A stretch of DNA of 64,000 nucleotides from the NCBI GenBank assembly GCA_016235245.1, contig JACRLO010000001.1, positions 1 through 64,000 on the forward strand, written 5' to 3'. The notes beneath the pieces are model-generated. The model was given only the letters and a program-made list of their open reading frames with translations, was not told the origin of the DNA and ran no database searches. Within the stretch, counting starts at the first letter, position 1. Each line of letters begins with the position of its first letter. The DNA comes from Nitrospirota bacterium. Lineage in GTDB: Bacteria; Nitrospirota; Thermodesulfovibrionia; Thermodesulfovibrionales; UBA6898. This document shows, in pieces, positions 17,991 to 25,312 of this stretch. The position numbers were made by a program, and so were the translations under genes.

Positions 17991-19802
17991 TTATTTCCTT
18001 AAATGAACCGGCACACTTGTGGAGACCACTCCCTTTTTAAAGAGCAGTATCCCCTTGAGAAAAAGCGCTGTCTGGTTGTGCAGAAGGTGGTGCCACCATC
18101 TCGTTGGCACAAATTCCGGCAGAACCACCGTGATTACACCCTCAGGGTATTTTTCGCGTATGCTTTCGATGTAGTCTATGATCGGTTCTGTCACAGACCT
18201 GTATGGTGAATGCAGGATCTGGAGATTTACTCCCATGCAGAGAGTGTCCCATTTCTCCCTCACCTTCTGTGTCTCAATAGGGTCTATGTACACATACACG
18301 GCAGTGACATCATCAGATAAAACCTTGCCATATTTAATGGCGTTAATGACAGCCTGTTGAATTCCGGAGATAGGAATAATAACCGTATGGTGGCTGTAGA
18401 CATTTTCTGACGTCAGACAGGCGGTCACAGAAAGCTGCTCAGCCACTGCAACATAATGCTCGTGTATCTTCCGGGTCAAATAGACCAGCGCCGGAATTGC
18501 CACCAAAACAATCCAGGCCCCGTGCTCGAACTTCTCAACGGCAATGACTAACAGAACGACGCCCGTTGTTACAGTTCCCAGTCCGTTAATTATTATTCCT
18601 TTTATCCATCCTGCGCCTTTTTCTCTGAGCCAGTGCATGACCATGCCGGCCTGTGAAAGGGTGAAGGCTGTGAAAACCCCTACAGCATAGAGAGGGATCA
18701 GGGCATGGGTGTCGCCGCCAAACAGGACAATGAGCAGGACTGAAAAAGCCCCAAGGATAAGGATACCGTTTGAAAAAACCAGTTTGTCACCACGATTGCT
18801 CAGTTGACGGGGCAGGTAACGGTCTGCGGCCATAATTGATGAGAGCCTGGGAAAATCTGCAAAGGATGTGTTTGCGGCAAGTATCAGAATTATTGAGGTC
18901 GCAAATTGGATGAAATAATAAATTGCTCCTTTGGTAAATATGGCGCGGCTAAGCTGTGAAAGCACGGTCTCAGACTCGTTTGGGATTATCTTATAATAAT
19001 CGGCATAGTAAGCAATTCCTGTGGTAAGCACTCCAAGTATCACCGCCATCCAGATAAGCGTTATCCCTGCATTCTTTGCCTCTGGTTCTTTAAACGCCCT
19101 GACGCCGTTTGAGACCGCTTCGATACCGGTCAGTGTTGCGCAACCGGACGCAAATGCCTTGAGGATTATAAAAAGTGGAATTATATTTGTTGCTGCTGCA
19201 ATGTCCGGCATAGGGGGACGAGGGAAGGATAATGCCTTTGTAAAGCTTGCGATTATCAGCAGCAACAGCCCGCCCACAAAAAGATACACCGGAACCGCGA
19301 ACACCTTTCCCGATTCCTTTACCCCACGAAGGTTAATGACCATGATGAGCAATATCGAAACAAGGCACATCGTGACCGTATATTGCCGTGTCGCTGGAAA
19401 TGCCGAGGTGATGGCAGCTATACCTGACGAAATACTAACAGCAACGGTCAGAACGTAATCTATGAGAAGTGCTGAACCTGCTACAAGGCCCGGATAGGTG
19501 CCAAGGTTCTCTTTGGCCACTATGTATGCTCCTCCGCCGGAGGGATAGGCATGGATAGTCTGGTAGTATGATGTGGCAACGATTGCGATAAGTATCACAA
19601 TCCCGGTGGCAATAGGCATTGATAGATGCACCATTGCAGAGCCACCCACGACAAGAGCCATGAGGATTTCTTCGGGGCCGTACGCTACTGATGAAAGCGC
19701 ATCAGAGGAAAATACTGCAAGTCCCGTTGTCTTGCTCAGTCTTTCGTGCTTTTCCTTGATAGTCTCGATCGGACTGCCGATGAGAAAGCTTTTTATGGAC
19801 AT
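17991..19802 (-). CDS. kimA: KimA-like potassium importer (APC/KUP-type permease)
   Basis: 603 aa, close to B. subtilis KimA (YdaO, 607 aa). It has 12 TM helices of the amino-acid-permease fold with FSSDALSSVAYGPEEIL in TM1, YPSGGGAYIVA in the TM2 loop and GIEAVSNGVRAF in TM6, followed by a ~130-residue cytoplasmic tail. KimA is a proton-coupled K+ importer shut down by c-di-AMP. The c-di-AMP riboswitch and terminator directly upstream support K+ rather than amino acids as substrate. A good ribosome site (AAAGGAG) lies 8 bases before the ATG. It is divergent from the kdp operon. Confidence 0.85.
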   Translation of the reverse strand: MSIKSFLIGSPIETIKEKHERLSKTTGLAVFSSDALSSVAYGPEEILMALVVGGSAMVHLSMPIATGIVILIAIVATSYYQTIHAYPSGGGAYIVAKENLGTYPGLVAGSALLIDYVLTVAVSISSGIAAITSAFPATRQYTVTMCLVSILLIMVINLRGVKESGKVFAVPVYLFVGGLLLLIIASFTKALSFPRPPMPDIAAATNIIPLFIILKAFASGCATLTGIEAVSNGVRAFKEPEAKNAGITLIWMAVILGVLTTGIAYYADYYKIIPNESETVLSQLSRAIFTKGAIYYFIQFATSIILILAANTSFADFPRLSSIMAADRYLPRQLSNRGDKLVFSNGILILGAFSVLLIVLFGGDTHALIPLYAVGVFTAFTLSQAGMVMHWLREKGAGWIKGIIINGLGTVTTGVVLLVIAVEKFEHGAWIVLVAIPALVYLTRKIHEHYVAVAEQLSVTACLTSENVYSHHTVIIPISGIQQAVINAIKYGKVLSDDVTAVYVYIDPIETQKVREKWDTLCMGVNLQILHSPYRSVTEPIIDYIESIREKYPEGVITVVLPEFVPTRWWHHLLHNQTALFLKGILLFKKGVVSTSVPVHLRK

Positions 19803-19841
19803 AACCTATCTCCTTTTTTAGCGGGCGAACTAAGAAGAAAA

Positions 19842-19867
19842 TAAAAAACCGCCGGCAAAGCAGCGGT
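19842..19867 (-). terminator. Riboswitch-controlled intrinsic terminator before kimA
   Basis: The minus-strand hairpin ACCGCTG / CGGCGGT with a six-base loop is followed by T6 and further T-rich sequence. It lies between the riboswitch core and the kimA ribosome site, where an expression platform should be. The expected logic is that c-di-AMP binding favours termination. Confidence 0.85.
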
Positions 19868-19874
19868 CCGTGTT

Positions 19875-20010
19875 TCTGCCTGTTGCCCTTCCAAATGCCT
19901 GCGAGGTTAGCTGACGGGCTCGGGCCTGGAAGTGCCCTATCCTTGTTCAGGAATACGCCCCAAATTCTGGGTCCCCCGTATCCATGCCCATCGAAGCGAT
20001 GAGCAATGAA
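19875..20010 (-). ncRNA. c-di-AMP (ydaO/yuaA) riboswitch
   Basis: The minus-strand leader carries the hallmark ydaO core CGTCAGCTAACCTCGCAGGC (19916-19897), preceded by CCCGAGC, and the upstream half with CATCGCTTCGATG and GGGGGACCCAGA. These match the two conserved lobes of the c-di-AMP riboswitch as I know it from B. subtilis ydaO. It sits directly ahead of a terminator and a KimA-type gene, the classic regulon member. The ends are approximate. A covariance-model search was not possible. Confidence 0.88.
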
Positions 20011-20033
20011 TTTCGGCTGCATGTATTAATTGC

Positions 20034-20063
20034 ATGCTAACTCTGCATGCGCATACCTGTCAA
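20034..20063 (-). promoter_or_regulatory. Promoter for the riboswitch-kimA transcript
   Basis: The minus strand has TTGACA (20063-20058), 18 bases, TAGCAT (20039-20034), about 20-25 bases before the start of the riboswitch. The -35 is perfect and the -10 weak. Its -35 lies 25 bases from the KdpE-like box, so the two divergent transcription units share this segment. Confidence 0.5.
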
Positions 20064-20087
20064 TGGTAACAACGCTTGTCCTGGAAT

Positions 20088-20106
20088 TTTTTACAACATT
20101 TTTACA
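20088..20106 (+). promoter_or_regulatory. Candidate KdpE operator (two TTTTTACA direct repeats)
   Basis: TTTTTACA occurs at 20088-20095 and again at 20099-20106, an 11-base period expected for head-to-tail OmpR-family dimers. The text resembles the T-rich, TTTACA-containing E. coli KdpE site. It lies about 70 bases before the first kdp-operon ORF. Downstream, a weak promoter (TTTACG about 20121-20126; GATAGG near 20150) fits activator-dependent transcription. Confidence 0.55.
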
Positions 20107-20176
20107 CCGACGGTCAGTTTCTTTACGCCTGTTTTGCTTTCTTTCGTGATAGGCTGAAACCAGTGGAGGTGAAACC

Positions 20177-20257
20177 ATGGATGGTTTATATCTTGTTATC
20201 ATCATCGTCTTTTTTGCTCTCACCGGTCTGCTGGTGAAACTCTTCGAAAAGGTGTAG
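20177..20257 (+). CDS. 26-aa single-TM micropeptide at the head of the kdp operon
   Basis: ATG with a clear ribosome site (GGAGG 7 bases upstream) opens a 26-codon ORF: MDGLYLVIIIVFFAL, then TGLLVKLFEKV. It is one hydrophobic helix with a short basic tail. It precedes kdpF by 11 bases and is separate from it. Similar short ORFs (one TM plus K/R-L-x-E-x ending) precede kdpF in other bacteria as far as I recall, though I cannot search. It may be a second small Kdp subunit or a regulator of KdpFABC. Confidence 0.65.
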   Translation: MDGLYLVIIIVFFALTGLLVKLFEKV

Positions 20258-20268
20258 GAGACAATATT

Positions 20269-20361
20269 ATGGAAATCTTTTACTGGATAGGCGGTATGGT
20301 GGCCTTCGGGCTTCTTGTTTACCTTACTGTTGCGCTTATGAAGCCGGAGATATTCTCATGA
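20269..20361 (+). CDS. kdpF: KdpF, small stabilising subunit of the Kdp K+-ATPase
   Basis: 30 aa with one TM helix, ending ...[13 protein letters not shown]. The Y-L-x3-L-x-K/R-P-E-x-F ending is the KdpF hallmark. It stabilises the KdpABC complex in the inner membrane. Its stop overlaps the kdpA start (ATGA). Confidence 0.88.
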   Translation: MEIFYWIGGMVAFGLLVYLTVALMKPEIFS

Positions 20362-22160
20362 CAGCAAATGGCATCATACAGATCGGACTATACTTTATTG
20401 TTCTTTGGGCCCTTGTGAAACCGCTCGGCAGGTACATGGCAAAGGTGTATCAGGGCGAGTCTTTCTGGGCCAGTCGCATCCTCGGTCCTGTCGAGCGGCT
20501 GCTCTATCGCATGTTCGGCATAAGTTCCGAGGATGAGATGCCCTGGAAGACCTATGCAGGAGCAGCGATCGTCTTTAAGATCGGTTGTTTCTTCCTTTTA
20601 TATTTTATTCTGCGTATACAGGGGATACTGCCGCTGAACCCTCAGGGCTTTGCAGGGGTTTCACCGGACCTTGCCTTTAATACAGCGGTCAGCTTTATTA
20701 CGAACACCAACTGGCAGTCTTATGGCGGAGAATCTACCATGAGCTACCTGACGCAGATGACAGGCCTGACCGTCCAGAACTTTGTTTCGGCTGCCCAGGG
20801 CATGGCGATACTCGTTGCCCTGCTCCGGAGCTTTACGAGAAGAAGCGCCAGGACGATAGGCAATTATTGGGTCGACATGACGCGCTCTATACTTTACATA
20901 CTGCTGCCGCTAAGCCTTATCATAGCCGTGCTGCTCGTATCGCAGGGAGTGGTGCAGAACTTCAGCCCCTATAAAAATGTGCCGCTTCTTCAGTCCATTA
21001 TCTATGACAATCCCAAGATGGATGCTGACGGCAAGCCGGTCACAGGCGCAGACGGGAAGCCGGTAACCGAGCCTGCAAAGGCCTCAGAGCAGACACTGCC
21101 GCTCGGTCCTGCAGCATCCCAGATAGCGATCAAACAGTTAGGTACCAACGGCGGCGGGTTTTATAATGTCAACTCTGCCCACCCTTTTGAAAACCCGACA
21201 CCTCTTTCGAATTTTCTGGAGATGCTCGCTATTCTTATAATCCCGTCAGCCCTCTGTTTTACCTTTGGAGAAATGGTCGGGGACAAGAGACAGGGGTGGG
21301 CTTTGCTTGCTGTCATGGTGTTGCTGCTTATCCCATTTCTGATGCTGACGTACGCCAGTGAGCAGAGGGGAAATCCTCTGTTGACAGAAGCAGGCGTAGA
21401 TCAGACAACGGGCACTCTCCAGTCAGGCGGCAACATGGAAGGCAAAGAGGTGCGTTTTGGCATAGCGAATTCAGCGCTCTGGGCCACAGCTACGACTGCC
21501 GCGTCAAACGGCTCGGTTAATGCCATGCATGACTCCTTCAGCCCAATCGGCGGAATGATGCCTATGATATTGATCCAGTTGGGCGAGGTTGTTTTTGGGG
21601 GTGTGGGCTCAGGGTTGTACGGGATGCTGGCCTTTGCAATGGTAGCAGTCTTTATTTCAGGCCTCATGGTAGGTCGTACTCCGGAATACCTCGGCAAGAA
21701 GATCGAGGCCTTTGAAATGAAGATGTCCGCCATTGTGATCCTGATCCCTGCTGCCTCTGTTTTAATCGGGACAGCTGCAGCATCCATAACAGCTGCGGGA
21801 GTTGCCGGAGTTTCGAACCCTGGGCCGCATGGATTTTCACAGATTTTGTATGCCTTTTCCTCTGCAGGTAACAACAACGGCAGCGCCTTCGGAGGACTCT
21901 CGGCAAATGCGCCGTTTTATAACACATTGTTAGGCATCGCGATGCTTTTCGGGAGGTTTTGGGTTATGGTCCCGATAATTGCAATCGCTGGGTCTCTGGC
22001 CTCAAAAAAACATGTGGCCCCGAGCGCAGGCACTCTGCCGACACATACGCCGCTTTTTGTCTTTTTCCTTGCAGGCATAATTATTATCGTTGGTGCTCTG
22101 ACGTTTCTTCCCGGTCTTGCGCTGGGCCCGATAGCCGAGCACCTGACGCTCTATAAGTAA
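20358..22160 (+). CDS. kdpA: KdpA, K+-translocating subunit of the Kdp ATPase
   Basis: 600 aa, slightly longer than E. coli KdpA (557). It belongs to the K+-transporter superfamily with four pore-loop repeats; visible selectivity-filter segments include [34 protein letters not shown] and [14 protein letters not shown]. About 25 extra residues near 215-240 contain a small duplication (ADGKPVTG / ADGKPVTE) between TM segments. KdpA binds K+ and passes it through a tunnel to KdpB. Overlaps kdpF; kdpB follows after 14 bases. Confidence 0.97.
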   Translation: MTANGIIQIGLYFIVLWALVKPLGRYMAKVYQGESFWASRILGPVERLLYRMFGISSEDEMPWKTYAGAAIVFKIGCFFLLYFILRIQGILPLNPQGFAGVSPDLAFNTAVSFITNTNWQSYGGESTMSYLTQMTGLTVQNFVSAAQGMAILVALLRSFTRRSARTIGNYWVDMTRSILYILLPLSLIIAVLLVSQGVVQNFSPYKNVPLLQSIIYDNPKMDADGKPVTGADGKPVTEPAKASEQTLPLGPAASQIAIKQLGTNGGGFYNVNSAHPFENPTPLSNFLEMLAILIIPSALCFTFGEMVGDKRQGWALLAVMVLLLIPFLMLTYASEQRGNPLLTEAGVDQTTGTLQSGGNMEGKEVRFGIANSALWATATTAASNGSVNAMHDSFSPIGGMMPMILIQLGEVVFGGVGSGLYGMLAFAMVAVFISGLMVGRTPEYLGKKIEAFEMKMSAIVILIPAASVLIGTAAASITAAGVAGVSNPGPHGFSQILYAFSSAGNNNGSAFGGLSANAPFYNTLLGIAMLFGRFWVMVPIIAIAGSLASKKHVAPSAGTLPTHTPLFVFFLAGIIIIVGALTFLPGLALGPIAEHLTLYK

Positions 22161-22174
22161 TAAGGAGGGCTGCA

Positions 22175-24250
22175 ATGACGACCCATAATAAGAAACAGCA
22201 TGCGCTTTTTGAAGCAAAGATCATACAGCGTGCGCTGAAAGATTCACTTCTAAAACTAAATCCGAAAAACCAGTTCCGAAACCCGGTCATGTTTGTGGTC
22301 GAGGCGGGAAGCGTCCTGACAACGCTTCTTTTTGTACATGCCCTCTTTGTGCCTGGGCCCGAGTCTCCGTGGTTTATCCTCTCGATCTCCCTATGGCTTT
22401 GGGCCACCGTTCTCTTTGCAAATTTTGCCGAGTCTGTAGCAGAAGGCAGGGGCAAGGCCCAGGCAGATGCGCTTAGAGGTTCGCGAAAAGATATTCAGGC
22501 GAAGAGGCTTTTAAAGCCCGAAAGGGAGGCGTCAATCGAAACTATCCCGTCTCCTCAGCTGAAAAAAGGCGACCATGTCCTTGCTGAGGCGGGAGACATC
22601 ATCCCGGGTGACGGTGAGGTTGTGGCGGGTGTGGCTTCAGTAAACGAAAGCGCCATAACCGGAGAGAGCGCTCCGGTCATCAGGGAGAGTGGCGGTGACA
22701 GATCAGCTGTTACCGGCGGCACCCAGGTGCTGTCAGACTGGCTCGTGATCAGGATCACCGCAAACCCCGGAGAGACCTTCCTCGACAGGATGATCTCGAT
22801 GGTCGAAGGAGCAAAGCGACAGAAGACACCGAATGAGATTGCACTTGATATACTGCTTGCCGGCCTTACCATAATTTTTTTGCTTGCAACGGTCACTCTG
22901 CTTCCCTTTTCCCTGTTCAGCGTAAAGGCTGCAGGCCAGGGAAGTCCGCCATCGATTACCGTGCTTGTATCGCTGCTCGTCTGTCTTATCCCGACAACCA
23001 TCGGCGGGCTTCTCTCTGCCATCGGCATTGCAGGTATGGACAGGATGATCCAGGCCAATGTCATTGCCATGTCAGGCCGTGCAGTTGAAGCGGCAGGTGA
23101 TGTGGACGTGCTCCTCCTTGACAAGACCGGTACTATCACGTTAGGCAACAGGCAGGCAACAGCATTTATCCCTGCATCGGGGGTTGACGGCAAGGCATTA
23201 GCAGATGCCGCCCAGTTATCATCGTTAGCAGATGAAACTCCTGAGGGCCGGAGCATTGTCATACTGGCAAAGGAAAAGTTCGGTTTCCGAGAACGTGACA
23301 TTACTGCCCTCAACGCAACGCTTATCCCTTTTTCAGCGCATACCAGAATGAGCGGTGTAAATCTCGGAGACAGGGAGATTCGGAAGGGTGCAGCAGATGC
23401 GATAAAGGAATATGTCAGCCAGCAGGGAGGAACCTTTCCCGCTGACGTCAAGTCAACGGTCGATGAAATAGCCCGCAAGGGCGGCACTCCTCTGGTGGTT
23501 GCTGAAGGCAAAAAAGTACTCGGCACTATCCGGCTCAATGACATTGTCAAGGGCGGTATTAAGGAGCGCTTTGCAGAGCTGCGGCGCATGGGTATCAAGA
23601 CGATCATGATCACGGGTGACAATCCGCTTACCGCTGCTGCCATTGCAGCCGAGGCAGGGGTGGATGACTTTCTGGCACAGGCGACACCAGAGGCCAAACT
23701 GAAGCTCATCCGTGAACACCAGGCAGGAGGCAGGCTTGTGGCCATGACCGGTGACGGCACCAATGATGCTCCGGCGCTTGCCCAGGCTGATGTGGCTGTT
23801 GCCATGAATACCGGAACCCAGGCAGCAAAAGAGGCGGGCAATATGGTTGATCTGGACTCCAACCCCACAAAACTGATCGAGGTTGTCGAGATCGGCAAGC
23901 AGTTGTTGATGACGCGCGGCACGCTCACAACCTTCAGTATTGCCAATGATGTTGCGAAATATTTTGCGATCCTGCCAGCGGCGTTTCTTGCCATATATCC
24001 GCAGTTAGGAGCGCTCAACATCATGGGACTTTCGACGCCGCAGAGCGCAATCATGTCTGCAGTCATTTTCAACGCCTTGATCATTATTGCGCTGATCCCG
24101 CTGGCTTTGCGCGGTGTTGCCTATCGACCCATGGGGGCCGGTGTAGTGCTGCGCAACAACCTTCTTGTTTATGGCCTTGGAGGTCTGGTCGTCCCGTTTG
24201 TCGGTATCAAACTGATTGATATAATCCTCACCTTTTTACATATGGCGTAA
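22175..24250 (+). CDS. kdpB: KdpB, catalytic P-type ATPase subunit
   Basis: 691 aa (E. coli 682). The phosphorylation motif DKTGTIT is near residue 315. Actuator motif TGES ([10 protein letters not shown]) is near 165, MITGDN near 475 and [16 protein letters not shown] near 525. PTTIGG in TM4 is the P1-type K+ subfamily signature. TM helices fall near 40-90, 225-280 and the C-terminal third. Ribosome site AAGGAGG precedes the ATG. It hydrolyses ATP to drive K+ uptake through KdpA. Confidence 0.98.
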   Translation: MTTHNKKQHALFEAKIIQRALKDSLLKLNPKNQFRNPVMFVVEAGSVLTTLLFVHALFVPGPESPWFILSISLWLWATVLFANFAESVAEGRGKAQADALRGSRKDIQAKRLLKPEREASIETIPSPQLKKGDHVLAEAGDIIPGDGEVVAGVASVNESAITGESAPVIRESGGDRSAVTGGTQVLSDWLVIRITANPGETFLDRMISMVEGAKRQKTPNEIALDILLAGLTIIFLLATVTLLPFSLFSVKAAGQGSPPSITVLVSLLVCLIPTTIGGLLSAIGIAGMDRMIQANVIAMSGRAVEAAGDVDVLLLDKTGTITLGNRQATAFIPASGVDGKALADAAQLSSLADETPEGRSIVILAKEKFGFRERDITALNATLIPFSAHTRMSGVNLGDREIRKGAADAIKEYVSQQGGTFPADVKSTVDEIARKGGTPLVVAEGKKVLGTIRLNDIVKGGIKERFAELRRMGIKTIMITGDNPLTAAAIAAEAGVDDFLAQATPEAKLKLIREHQAGGRLVAMTGDGTNDAPALAQADVAVAMNTGTQAAKEAGNMVDLDSNPTKLIEVVEIGKQLLMTRGTLTTFSIANDVAKYFAILPAAFLAIYPQLGALNIMGLSTPQSAIMSAVIFNALIIIALIPLALRGVAYRPMGAGVVLRNNLLVYGLGGLVVPFVGIKLIDIILTFLHMA

Positions 24251-24261
24251 GGAGAGATACT

Positions 24262-24840
24262 ATGATGAATATAATACGACCTGCAATAGTTTCCCTGTTT
24301 GTCTTTACGGTAATAACAGGAGTGATATATCCCCTTGGAGTGACCGGCATTGCTCAACTGCTCTTCCCCTCCCAGGCCAACGGGAGTATTATCAAGAAGG
24401 ACGGAAGGGTGATCGGATCTGCTCTTATCGGCCAGCCCTTTGACGACCCAAGCTATTTTTGGGGAAGACTCTCTGCAACCGCGCCGTTTCCCTATAATGC
24501 AGCGGCTTCTTCCGGCTCTAACCTGTCGCAGTCCAACCCGGCCCTGCTGGCTAATGCCAAAGGCCGCATAACCTTTCTGAAGGCTGCTGATCCTCAGGCC
24601 CCTGCCTCGGTTCCTGCAGACCTGGTTACTGCTTCCGGCAGCGGGCTTGATCCGCATATCAGCCCTGCGGCCGCCGTATATCAGGTGCAGAGGGTGGCAA
24701 GACTGCGGGGAATGGATGAGACCACCTTGCGGGCACTTGTTGCTGCAAATACAGAAGCTAGACTGTTCGGAATTATGGGAGAACCCGTGGTGAATGTGCT
24801 CAAACTGAATCTTGCGCTCGATGAACTCGGGCAGAAATAA
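24262..24840 (+). CDS. kdpC: KdpC subunit of the Kdp ATPase
   Basis: 192 aa with one N-terminal TM helix (about 8-30) and a periplasmic or peripheral domain. Family motifs seen: [50 protein letters not shown] and [17 protein letters not shown]. It is proposed to raise the ATP affinity of KdpB. The stop overlaps the next open frame, but the following gene probably starts 12 bases later. Confidence 0.97.
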   Translation: MMNIIRPAIVSLFVFTVITGVIYPLGVTGIAQLLFPSQANGSIIKKDGRVIGSALIGQPFDDPSYFWGRLSATAPFPYNAAASSGSNLSQSNPALLANAKGRITFLKAADPQAPASVPADLVTASGSGLDPHISPAAAVYQVQRVARLRGMDETTLRALVAANTEARLFGIMGEPVVNVLKLNLALDELGQK

Positions 24841-24851
24841 TGAGGTGTCAG

Positions 24852-25253
24852 ATGAATAGAAATGCCGAAAAAGCAGGATGGTGCAGAATAATTGCCGTAT
24901 GTCTTCTTTTGATGTCAGTTGCCATGCCTCTTGCTGCGTTTGCAGTTTCATATCCTGGCCAGCTGTATCACCGCGAGGACAGGCATGACAAGTTTGTGAA
25001 AGGAGATGTGGTGTATCTCTTCCATAGCGGCACTGAGGATGTTAAGAAGACCATCCGTATCAATGATACTCTTGCAGTCAGCCGGATAACGCCGTCCTGC
25101 GAAGTGGTGCCGATTGGGCTCATCAGGGTGGTCTCTTTTGTCGGGGATACCTATATCAAGGGAGAAGTCTTTGCAGGGGAGATCAGGCCCGATGACATCG
25201 CCAAAAAGGACAAAGTATCATGCCTCGTGATCTCGGCAGGAGTATGCAAGTAA
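24852..25253 (+). CDS. Periplasmic protein of unknown function inside the kdp operon
   Basis: 133 aa from the ATG at 24852, preceded by GAGGTG; an overlapping ATG at 24840 is also in frame. Residues ~10-35 form a signal peptide (hydrophobic run, then PLAAFAVSYPG). The mature ~100 residues read as small beta modules: KGDVVYLFHSG, INDTLAVSR, GLIRVVSFVGDTYIKGEV and GEIRPDDIAKK, resembling SH3-like or FlgT-type barrels that bind peptidoglycan or proteins. Cysteines at SCEV, SCLV and VCK may pair. It is placed between kdpC and kdpD, so it is likely made with the pump. I know no Kdp subunit like it. Confidence 0.8.
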   Translation: MNRNAEKAGWCRIIAVCLLLMSVAMPLAAFAVSYPGQLYHREDRHDKFVKGDVVYLFHSGTEDVKKTIRINDTLAVSRITPSCEVVPIGLIRVVSFVGDTYIKGEVFAGEIRPDDIAKKDKVSCLVISAGVCK

Positions 25254-25312
25254 GGCTACAGTTGCCCGCTTGCGAAAGAAATGCGACAATACAACAGCAA
25301 TGGTAGCTGAGC

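Noticed and set aside
21031-21075. Short internal duplication in kdpA (ADGKPVTG / ADGKPVTE) as a possible mobile repeat
   Set aside because: It lies in an inter-helix loop where KdpA proteins vary in length and is ordinary coding sequence, unlike the three repeat-word inserts.
22555-24084. 509-codon open frame antisense to kdpB, and similar long antisense frames elsewhere
   Set aside because: It has Ala/Ser/Pro/Met-rich composition and no domain motif, and mirrors kdpB codon bias; a shadow of a real gene.
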